A stretch of 55,527 bases of DNA, taken from positions 1 to 55,527 of IMG/VR virus record IMGVR_UViG_3300047496_000044, one strand, 5' to 3'. Under the pieces are notes generated by a model. That model had not been told where the DNA came from, did no database searches, and saw only the letters and a program-made list of their open reading frames with translations. The position numbers were made by a program, and so were the translations under genes. Positions 49,251-55,527 of the stretch are shown here, one piece after another. Position 1 is the stretch's first letter. Each line of letters begins with the position of its first letter. This DNA comes from a virus.

Positions 49251-50166
49251 TGGTGAAGAGATAAGAATTTGCTGTCCTTTTTGTATTGAAGAAGGTGAAC
49301 TTTCATTAGACGAAAGGTTTAGGCTTGGTATAAATACACGTACAGGGGCAGGGCATTGTTTTAATTGTGGTAAAAAAGGTTATGGGGAATGGATGCTTTC
49401 TGAATTACAAAGGGTGTTAGACACAGGTGAAATGGAGTTAGCAGAAGAAAAACGTAAGCATAAAAGTAAGCATAAGAGGAATAAAGTAATGTTACCAGAA
49501 GGATTTGAACTTCTAGATAATAGTGGTTATTGGGGTAAAAAAGCTTGGTCTTATGTTCGTAAACGTGGCGTAACAGAAAAACAAATTAAAAACAAAGGGA
49601 TAGGTTATACTACCATAGGACCAATGGCTTATAGGATAATCTTTCCAGTATACAGACACAATAAACTAATTGGATTGGTGGGAAGAGATTTTTTAGGTAC
49701 TAATCCAATAAAGTATCTCAATTCAGTTGGAGATAAAGCCATATACAATCTACCAGATTCGACACATCATAAAAGTATCTGTTTATCAGAAGGGGTGTTT
49801 GATGCTTTGAGTATCGAACGTGGCTCACTTAAACTTGGTATAGACAGTGGTGCATTGTTAGGTCATGCGTTGAAAGATGAGCAATTAGAATTGTTACAGA
49901 GTATGGGTTATAAGTATGTGTATCTTTGGTTGGACCCAGATAATGCTGGGGTAAAAGGGACAATGACTATAGCAGATAAGTTGATGCCTATTTTTAAAGT
50001 GCTGGTAGTATTACCTGAAGGATTTAAAAATACAGACAGAGATGATATAGATTTGGATCCAGGTGAATTAGAAGGTAAAATAGTAGTAAAAAAACTTAGC
50101 CATACCAGAAAGTGTACTACAGAATTATTGCAACAATTACGAGCATGGCAAGCATTCGATGAGTAA
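49201..50166 (+). CDS. DnaG-like primase
   Basis: From the ATG at 49201 (AGGAA upstream) the 321-residue protein has an N-terminal zinc finger (ICCPFCIEEGEL...GHCFNCGKKG), then a catalytic core with FPVYRHNKLIGLVGRDF and the TOPRIM motifs SICLSEGVFDALS and VYLWLDPDNAGVKG. It lacks a separate helicase-binding domain. It likely primes DNA synthesis with the DnaB-like helicase encoded just upstream. Confidence 0.88.
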   Translation: MNIKEAIEVAGVEVQGDGEEIRICCPFCIEEGELSLDERFRLGINTRTGAGHCFNCGKKGYGEWMLSELQRVLDTGEMELAEEKRKHKSKHKRNKVMLPEGFELLDNSGYWGKKAWSYVRKRGVTEKQIKNKGIGYTTIGPMAYRIIFPVYRHNKLIGLVGRDFLGTNPIKYLNSVGDKAIYNLPDSTHHKSICLSEGVFDALSIERGSLKLGIDSGALLGHALKDEQLELLQSMGYKYVYLWLDPDNAGVKGTMTIADKLMPIFKVLVVLPEGFKNTDRDDIDLDPGELEGKIVVKKLSHTRKCTTELLQQLRAWQAFDE

Positions 50167-50194
50167 ATAAGTTAAAAAAAAGGGGGGAACGATA

Positions 50195-50431
50195 ATGGTA
50201 GATGAATTGTTTAAATTACCAGTTGGTTTTATAGGGTGGTGTCATATATGTGCAGAAGAACCGTTTAAGAAAGAAACAGTTGTAAAGGTAAACACAGGTC
50301 CAAGAGAAATGGAGGAAATAGGTTTAGAACGACCCACAAAGACTAAGACACTTCCAGGAGTAGGTTTCAAGACATTAGAGGAAATGACTGTTCATAAGAA
50401 AAAAGTACATCCAGTTTGGAGGATTAGATAA
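50195..50431 (+). CDS. small C2H2-type zinc protein
   Basis: A 78-residue protein after AAGGGGGGAA. GWCHICAEEP and TVHKKKVHP supply a Cys pair and His pair spaced as in a long C2H2 finger. The linker is unusually long (about 45 residues), so the fold is uncertain. It sits between primase and nuclease genes. Confidence 0.5.
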   Translation: MVDELFKLPVGFIGWCHICAEEPFKKETVVKVNTGPREMEEIGLERPTKTKTLPGVGFKTLEEMTVHKKKVHPVWRIR

Positions 50432-50465
50432 AGATAAGGATTATATCAAGTTTGAAAGGGGTAGT

Positions 50466-50777
50466 ATGGATATAGATAAACATAAATATCTTAGGGTTCA
50501 GATTAGTATTACTAGGGTAAGTGATGGAAAGAATGCAACGTATTGGGATGATGAAGGATTATATCAAAATGGAGAGTATGACGGAACATTTATTTGGGAA
50601 GATGGTAACTTCTCTTGTGATTGTAACCGTAGTATATTTTTCCATAAAGCCTTGGGTGAACCAGAAGCAGTAGAGGCTGAGTGTGGTGAATCAAAATTCA
50701 GGGTTGATTTTATTAAAGACGAAACAGGAAAGATTTGGTATAGGGATTATGTCGATACAAAAAGTAGTACTGATTGA
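50466..50777 (+). CDS. hypothetical protein
   Basis: A 103-residue, acidic protein after AAAGGGG. It is beta-like (RVQISITRVSDGKNATYWDDEGLY, then FIWEDGNFSCDCNRSIFFH) with CDC motif. No family is recognised. Its end overlaps the start of the nuclease gene by 29 bases. Confidence 0.5.
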   Translation: MDIDKHKYLRVQISITRVSDGKNATYWDDEGLYQNGEYDGTFIWEDGNFSCDCNRSIFFHKALGEPEAVEAECGESKFRVDFIKDETGKIWYRDYVDTKSSTD

Positions 50778-51915
50778 TGGGCGTAACCAGCTATATCGTC
50801 ACCACTATTCTCCTAGTCTTATGCACCTTAGTAGAGAAGATGGGTTCCCTACTGGTTCTATTTTTGGTAATTTGAATTATGTATTACTTGGAATCCATAA
50901 ACATTTACCAGACGCAGCGATAGTATGGTGTTGGGATGGGTTGGGAGAAACGTGGCGTCATAGATTAACAGCAGACACGCCTCGGGTTGAAATGAATAAG
51001 GAAGTAGATGAAGAAAATGATTATGATGATGCACAGGCTAGTATCGTAAATAGTTCGTTATCGTATTTTGGGGTAAAGGAAAAAAAGAAACGTAAGATAG
51101 CAAAAGTTTATGGTTATAAAGCTAACAGGGCATGGACACCAACTAAACATAAAACTAGATATCCAACAGAGGAAAAAGAACGAGCAATTATACAGGTACC
51201 AGTTCTTAAACTTATGCTAGATGGTATAGGTATAAGACAATTTGAAATACCCAAGTTAGAGTGTGATGATTTAATAGGTATTCTTGTACACAGACTTATA
51301 GATATAGATAATGAAGTCGAGATTTATATATTTTCTAGTGACAAGGATTTTTATCAATTACTAAGATATAAGCAAGTGACAATAGTTAAAAATTTGAAAG
51401 ACGGTAAGTTAGATTGTCCTGTTATACATGACGTAGAAAATAATTTCGGTATAGCAATAAAAGATTGGACAAAGTTTAGGGCGTGGACAGGTGATAGTAC
51501 AGATAACATAGACCATTTGTTTAGAGTAGGACCAGCAACAGCTAGAAAGTTTTTAGACGACGGTCTGGACCCATCATGTAAAAACATAAACGATCTTTCC
51601 CCAGAAGCCTTAGAGGCTGCAAGGGGTAAGTATAGTAAATACTTTCAGCCATATGGTATAGAAAAGTTGTGGAGATCAATTCATAATAACTATTTGTTGA
51701 GTAAGCTTATAAAAGATCCAGATAGTGAACTTTTGGCAGAAGATGTACGAAAGGATTTAAGGCACGCGCTTAAAGGCTTTGACAGTGTTAAGTCATTCCG
51801 AAGAACTAAGGCATCAAGGACAGTAGATATGTATAGAAAGTTGACAGTATTATTCAGTTCGTATGAATTAGCAAGCGTTCTTGCTAGAAGGAGTGAATTG
51901 GAAACTATCCCTTAA
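50749..51915 (+). CDS. 5'-3' exonuclease / flap endonuclease (FEN family)
   Basis: The start at 50749 gives 388 residues. Motifs fit the FEN/5' nuclease family: VLIDGRNQLYRHHY (metal-binding Asp near the N-terminus), LECDDLIGILVHRL, IFSSDKDFYQLLRY and WTGDSTDNIDHLFRVGPATARKFL, which supplies the DxxDN and helix-hairpin-helix segment. Such phage nucleases remove RNA primers or degrade DNA 5'-3'. It is part of the replication block. Confidence 0.88.
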   Translation: MSIQKVVLIDGRNQLYRHHYSPSLMHLSREDGFPTGSIFGNLNYVLLGIHKHLPDAAIVWCWDGLGETWRHRLTADTPRVEMNKEVDEENDYDDAQASIVNSSLSYFGVKEKKKRKIAKVYGYKANRAWTPTKHKTRYPTEEKERAIIQVPVLKLMLDGIGIRQFEIPKLECDDLIGILVHRLIDIDNEVEIYIFSSDKDFYQLLRYKQVTIVKNLKDGKLDCPVIHDVENNFGIAIKDWTKFRAWTGDSTDNIDHLFRVGPATARKFLDDGLDPSCKNINDLSPEALEAARGKYSKYFQPYGIEKLWRSIHNNYLLSKLIKDPDSELLAEDVRKDLRHALKGFDSVKSFRRTKASRTVDMYRKLTVLFSSYELASVLARRSELETIP

Positions 51916-51981
51916 CTAGTAAATTCTGGTAAAAACATTGCTTTAATGTTAAATATGGGCTATTTACACTAATTAAAATGC

Positions 51982-52010
51982 TTGCTTGTATGTATGAAAC
52001 ACAATATAAT
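51982..52010 (+). promoter_or_regulatory. possible promoter before the sigma-like gene
   Basis: TTGCTT (51982-51987), 17-bp spacer, TATAAT (52005-52010) in the 140-bp gap 51916-52055. A hairpin AACATT/AATGTT (51934-51950) precedes it and could end the upstream transcript, but has no U-tract. Confidence 0.5.
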
Positions 52011-52055
52011 TTCCTTGTGTGTTACTACGTACAATACATTTTAGGAGATGTAAAC

Positions 52056-52841
52056 ATGAACGTAAGCATGAGACAAAGACAAAGTAACTTGGAGTATAAA
52101 CAAGCACTAAAGTCACTAAGGATAGAGGCTAAGGAACGAAAGTTGTATGCTCCATGTGAAAATTACAGACGATTGGTGTGTCAACAGGCATGGGCGGCAT
52201 GGAGAAGGTTACCAGCACACACAAAGGCGTGGATAGAAATAGATGACATGATAAATCATGGGATGCTGATAGTTTATAAGTATATTACAGAACAGTATGA
52301 TTCTAAACGTTCAAGTTCTATTACTACTGGTTTGCATCATATCTTGCACAATATGTACATATACGACTACGTTGCAGTTTATGGTTCATGGAAACGAGGA
52401 TGGGAAAAAGGTAAGGATGGAAAGTTGGCACCGTTGCATATGCATTCTATAGAAGCTATGCAAGCAAAAGAATATGGGGATGGGTTGTCTATGCCACATA
52501 TAGATACATTTATGTTTACGTCTGAGTCTAGCATTGTAAATAATGTGTTGACTAAGTGCTTTGTAGTTCCTGCGATGCAGCAGGTATATTCTGAGGCATC
52601 AGAAGATCTTAAAAAACAGATAGTAGAATGGTTTTGGCAAAAGTCTGAAAAAATTCATCCTAATGGAAAACCTTTTAAGAAGATGGCAAAGGAGTTTAGA
52701 GTGTTGGCAGACGCACAAGATTTACATTTTCAAGACTGCTTACATCTTGTACGTAGTGTAGAATGTTTAGATTCATTATCTCGCAACATATTTCAGATTC
52801 CATATGATGAAACTTGCAGTCCAGTTATGAGGGGAATATGA
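52056..52841 (+). CDS. putative RNA polymerase sigma-like factor
   Basis: The ATG at 52056 follows TAGGAGA. In the 261 residues, IEIDDMINHGMLIVYKYITEQYDSKRSSSITTGLHHILHNMYIYDYV resembles sigma region 2 (DDxxxxG...Y..A...YD......T....I......D). A later helical part (FKKMAKEFRVLADAQDLHFQDCLHLVRSVECLDSLS) could form a region 4-like helix-turn-helix. Phages use such proteins to redirect host polymerase to late promoters. The match is weak, so it may be another helical protein. Confidence 0.45.
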   Translation: MNVSMRQRQSNLEYKQALKSLRIEAKERKLYAPCENYRRLVCQQAWAAWRRLPAHTKAWIEIDDMINHGMLIVYKYITEQYDSKRSSSITTGLHHILHNMYIYDYVAVYGSWKRGWEKGKDGKLAPLHMHSIEAMQAKEYGDGLSMPHIDTFMFTSESSIVNNVLTKCFVVPAMQQVYSEASEDLKKQIVEWFWQKSEKIHPNGKPFKKMAKEFRVLADAQDLHFQDCLHLVRSVECLDSLSRNIFQIPYDETCSPVMRGI

Positions 52842-52921
52842 AACCAACGTTGGAAAATAAGACATTTGTTGACTATGTTTTAGAATTGCTTAAGTGGTAT
52901 AACGACAAAGGAGAAGTATAA
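52838..52921 (+). CDS. 27-residue mini-gene
   Basis: Encodes MKPTLENKTFVDYVLELLKW and seven more residues. The ATG overlaps the previous stop (ATGA) and the TAA overlaps the next ATG (TAATG); GAGGGGA lies before the start. Double coupling argues it is translated, either as a peptide or to relay ribosomes. An amphipathic helix is likely. Confidence 0.45.
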   Translation: MKPTLENKTFVDYVLELLKWYNDKGEV

Positions 52922-53250
52922 TGCCAAAAGGATCAGCGTTATCAAAAGAAATGAAGTGTAGTGATGAATTACAAGCCTTGGTTAAAGCTAAGAAGATTAG
53001 CCGTGGGGACATGATGAAACAAGTCTGGAAGTACATTAAGAAACACGACCTAAAAGGAGTGGATGGTGGGGATGGTCGTATCATTAAACTAGATGATAAG
53101 CTAGAAGCTGTAGTTACTAAGAGTTCAGCATTGAAAAAAGCAATAAAGGAAAAACGTAAGGTTACCATGCGGGGGAACACAATTAAAATTCCTAAGGGTT
53201 GTATTTTTATGACGGAACTAGCAGGTGGATTGAGTAAGAATCTGAGTTAG
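52921..53250 (+). CDS. SWIB/MDM2-domain protein
   Basis: A 109-residue protein. Residues 8-72 fit the SWIB fold: LSKEMKCSDELQALVKAKKISRGDMMKQVWKYIKKHDLKG, then RIIKLDDKLEAVVT. The W-x-YIK-x-H-x-L-(K/Q) core and a following I...D..L motif are characteristic. SWIB domains occur in eukaryotic chromatin remodellers, in chlamydiae and in some phages. The role in phage is unknown; DNA or topology related functions are guesses. AAAGGAGAAG precedes the ATG. Confidence 0.75.
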   Translation: MPKGSALSKEMKCSDELQALVKAKKISRGDMMKQVWKYIKKHDLKGVDGGDGRIIKLDDKLEAVVTKSSALKKAIKEKRKVTMRGNTIKIPKGCIFMTELAGGLSKNLS

Positions 53251-53292
53251 GAGACGTGTTAAAATCGAAACTAGGATGATGAAAGAAATAGA

Positions 53293-53526
53293 ATGTTTGA
53301 ATGTGTGGGTTGTAGTTTAAGGTATATGCTGGAAGATGTTGAGACAGGTAAGTTCTTTCCATCTTCCAGTATGTGTTTACCATGTTATCAGTATATGTAT
53401 AGGAATATAAAGTTGTGTTTTGGAGACAAAGATAAATATGACTTAAAAGTATTAGCATGTAGGGAATGTCCAGATAAAAGATTTTGTCGGGCATTTATAT
53501 ATCACCGAAAGGAGTTTAAGAAATGA
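53293..53526 (+). CDS. Cys-rich zinc protein
   Basis: A 77-residue protein with FECVGCSLRY, SSMCLPCYQY and ACRECPDKRFCRAF: seven or eight Cys in pairs, suggesting two zinc sites. It ends in an ATGA overlap with the histone-like gene. No family is recognised. Confidence 0.5.
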   Translation: MFECVGCSLRYMLEDVETGKFFPSSSMCLPCYQYMYRNIKLCFGDKDKYDLKVLACRECPDKRFCRAFIYHRKEFKK

Positions 53527-54227
53527 CAGATGAAGTTGATGATATTGAAGTTTTTGAACGTACTGAGACAGTAACTGATGAAGCTGAAAATGGTATGACT
53601 GATCTTGATGAAGAGACAGGAGAAGAACCCGGTCATGAAACATCAGACATAGATGAGGAGACTGAAACTATTTTGGAAGAGGAAGAACTTCAACAACCTA
53701 AACAACCTAAACAACCTAAACCAAAAGATGTGAAGCAAGTTAGAAAGGTAGTAGTGTTAGATGGTAAGCATAGGAAAATGGCTAAGTTAGTTAGTCCAAG
53801 AATTAAAGTTAAAAACACTAAACCTGTTAAAACGAAAGTTAAAACGAAAGTTAAAACGAAAGTTAAACGTACTAAACCTGTTAAAGCGAAAGTTACAGCG
53901 AAGTCTAATGTTAAAAAAGTTAAAGTAGTTAAAAAAATTAAGGTTGTAAAAGGTAAACCTGAAAAACGTGGACCAAAAGGTCCGCAGTGGAAAAATTGGA
54001 AGATTCCATATCAAGAATCATCTACATCAGGTCAGATTTTTATAGTTGCAAAAAGTAAGAATGGTATTAGGCACAAGGAGTTGCAGAAAATTTGTAAAAA
54101 GACCGGGGCTAATCCAGCAACTATGTTTAAAAGTTTAAAGAGTGGAAAATGTAGGGGTTGGTATTGGGATGTAGATGATAGGCATAGTCGTATTCGTGTG
54201 ACTAACATTCGTATAGTTAAAAAATAA
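53523..54227 (+). CDS. acidic-basic histone-H1-like protein
   Basis: A 234-residue protein in three parts. Residues 1-65 are very acidic (TDEVDDIEVFERTETVTDEAE...). Residues 60-160 are Lys/Pro/Val-rich with repeats KQPKQPKQPKPK and TKVKTKVKTKVKRTKPVKAK, like histone-H1 or HC1 tails. The C-terminal 75 residues form a folded helical domain (IFIVAKSKNGIRHKELQKICKKTGANPATMFKSL) that reads like a winged helix. A nucleoid-binding or packaging protein is likely. Confidence 0.6.
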   Translation: MTDEVDDIEVFERTETVTDEAENGMTDLDEETGEEPGHETSDIDEETETILEEEELQQPKQPKQPKPKDVKQVRKVVVLDGKHRKMAKLVSPRIKVKNTKPVKTKVKTKVKTKVKRTKPVKAKVTAKSNVKKVKVVKKIKVVKGKPEKRGPKGPQWKNWKIPYQESSTSGQIFIVAKSKNGIRHKELQKICKKTGANPATMFKSLKSGKCRGWYWDVDDRHSRIRVTNIRIVKK

Positions 54228-54243
54228 TCATTGAGGTTAAGAT

Positions 54244-55260
54244 ATGCAGATTGTGAACATTCCTATTGAGTCGTTAGAAGAACGTTATAGTGCACAGTGG
54301 AATAAGTGGTTCGATAATTATGTTGAAGATAATAATGTTCAAGACGTGTACACGGTTTACCCCAACACGTTACGTAATACCATAAAAGATGGAGACTTTT
54401 TAGACGTTGTTAGTACAGTGCATTTTAAATCTCACCAGATAGCAAACATTTGTTGGCGGGTAGATCGTGGGTTAATCCCAAGAGATAAAAAAGTTGTGTT
54501 TCTTATACAGGATGGGTGGTTTCCTGTGGAGCAATTGGCATATCTAAGAGATATGTTAAGTTGCCGTTACTGGAAATTTGTTGGGGTATTTCATGCTGGT
54601 ACATATTCAAAATATGACATGACTGCCAGGCAAGGTATGTACACATGGGGAGAAGAGCTAGAAAATTCGTGGTTTAAGATATACGATAAGATAATAGTAG
54701 GTTCACAACATCATGCAGATTTGCTTTTAAGTATGCGAAAGGTAAATCCAAAAAAGTTGCATGTTATACCTTGGAAGGTAGAAGTACCATCGTTGTCAGT
54801 TACGAAGGAAAATATAGTTGTATTTCCACACAGACTTGGTATGGAAAAACAGCCTGAGTTATTTGGTAAGTTATCTTATGATACATTCTGTAATTCAAAA
54901 GATTGGAAATTTGTTCGCGCACCAGATGTATGTAGTACAAAGGCTGAATACTATCAGTTGTTGGCAAAGTCTAAGATAGCAGTTAGTCTTGGTCTTGAAG
55001 AATTGTTCGGGATAGCTATGATAGAAGCTACGTTGTTGGGTTGCATTCCTATCGTGCCAGATGCATTTTCGTATAGAGAAATGTATAAACGTGAGTTTAG
55101 ATACCAGGATATGAACGAATGTAAAAACATGATACTTAATTTTATGAATGTTAGTATTTCTGGGGATATGACTGTTAATAAATATAATTGTTTTAATTAT
55201 GGGGTGGGTAAAAAAGGTGATTTTTTTGATAGGGTTTTTACGTTGATGAGGGAATTATGA
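54244..55260 (+). CDS. GT-B glycosyltransferase
   Basis: A 338-residue protein with a GT-B layout: KKVVFLIQDGWFPVEQLAY in the N-domain, IIVGSQHHADLLL and KLHVIPW in the linker, IVVFPHRLGMEKQPE opening the C-domain, and ELFGIAMIEATLLGCIPIVPDAFSYREMY as the donor-binding helix-turn. It resembles group-1 transferases. TTGAGG lies upstream of the ATG, and its stop overlaps the next start. The next gene is a sugar deacetylase, so it belongs to a glycan-modifying cluster. Confidence 0.75.
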   Translation: MQIVNIPIESLEERYSAQWNKWFDNYVEDNNVQDVYTVYPNTLRNTIKDGDFLDVVSTVHFKSHQIANICWRVDRGLIPRDKKVVFLIQDGWFPVEQLAYLRDMLSCRYWKFVGVFHAGTYSKYDMTARQGMYTWGEELENSWFKIYDKIIVGSQHHADLLLSMRKVNPKKLHVIPWKVEVPSLSVTKENIVVFPHRLGMEKQPELFGKLSYDTFCNSKDWKFVRAPDVCSTKAEYYQLLAKSKIAVSLGLEELFGIAMIEATLLGCIPIVPDAFSYREMYKREFRYQDMNECKNMILNFMNVSISGDMTVNKYNCFNYGVGKKGDFFDRVFTLMREL

Positions 55261-55527
55261 CAAACGATAAGTATGTAATAGTTCATGCAGACGATTTAGG
55301 TATGTGCAATTCAGTAAATGAAGCTATATTCACTGTATTTGAGGGGGGATATATTACATCGGCTAGTATAATGGCTCCGTGTGCATGGGTGCCAGAAGTG
55401 ATAGCATGGTCTAAAAATCATCGTTATGATTTAGGGGCACACATAACGTTAACTTGTGAATGGAATAAGTATCGTTGGAGGCCAATAACAGATTACGCAA
55501 ATTTACGAGATGAAGATGGTTATATGG
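55257..55527 (+). CDS. YdjC/ChbG-type carbohydrate deacetylase (3' partial)
   Basis: The first 90 residues are visible. The opening VIVHADDLGMCNSVNEAI has the D-D metal site of YdjC-family deacetylases, followed by GYITSASIMAPCAWV and DLGAHITLTCEWNKYRWRPI, with the conserved His. The family removes acetyl groups from chito-oligosaccharides or related N-acetyl sugars. ATGA overlap with the glycosyltransferase indicates coupling. The rest lies beyond the window. Confidence 0.85.
   Translation, partial: MTNDKYVIVHADDLGMCNSVNEAIFTVFEGGYITSASIMAPCAWVPEVIAWSKNHRYDLGAHITLTCEWNKYRWRPITDYANLRDEDGYM

Noticed and set aside
50683-50748. Longer N-terminus for the 5' nuclease
   Set aside because: The family begins at the VLIDGRN strand; the extension reads through the previous gene and adds no conserved motif.

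Overview
The window is a 55.5 kb internal piece of the genome of a large, AT-rich, double-stranded DNA tailed phage. Every supported gene reads on the + strand, genes are tightly packed with ATGA/TAATG overlaps, and Shine-Dalgarno sites are AGGAG-like. A large terminase, a tail tube protein, frameshifted tail chaperones, a 2174-residue tape measure and a 2053-residue tip protein point to a long-tailed, siphovirus-like particle. I see no integrase, repressor or tRNA gene, and the host cannot be named. Portal, capsid protease and major capsid genes are not recognisable here and probably lie outside the window.

Layout. 1-2 kb: sugar and methyl transferases. 2-12.3 kb: small proteins, a nucleotidyltransferase, a pyrophosphatase-like protein, a MuF-like fragment and two giant polyvalent proteins carrying ADP-ribosyltransferase-like domains, a kinase-like domain, a zeta-toxin-like P-loop domain, a ParB-like domain and an HExxH metalloprotease. 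12.3-15.6 kb: an Ig-like decoration protein with its own promoter and double terminator, a candidate Tat lipoprotein and a papain-like protein. 15.6-21.2 kb: endonuclease VII-like nuclease, QueD and QueE, glycosyltransferases, zinc-ribbon proteins and a GroES-like protein. 21.2-23.0 kb: terminase. 23.05-25.4 kb: a compositionally foreign island bounded on part of its length by direct repeats. 25.4-44.5 kb: connector and tail genes. 44.5-52.8 kb: replication genes (SF2 helicase, HAD phosphatase, DnaB-like helicase, DnaG-like primase, 5' nuclease) and a sigma-like protein. 52.8-55.5 kb: SWIB protein, histone-H1-like protein, a glycosyltransferase and the start of a YdjC-type deacetylase.

The most unusual system is the pair of polyvalent genes at 5.2-12.3 kb. 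Their enzyme-like domains are separated by seven copies of a GGPGSG element; an eighth lies near the start of a small protein at 25.4 kb. One copy sits in a 25-residue segment duplicated within a gene, whose two DNA copies differ at ten positions, all synonymous. This suggests a selected module, possibly a processing site or capsid-loading tag for effectors carried in the virion; that role is inference.

The second strong signal is a T TTT TTC -1 slippery site at 29941-29947 joining the two tail-chaperone reading frames. A family of extended -10 promoters (TGTATAAT-like), several with an ATG near the predicted transcription start, divides the otherwise co-directional genome into units.
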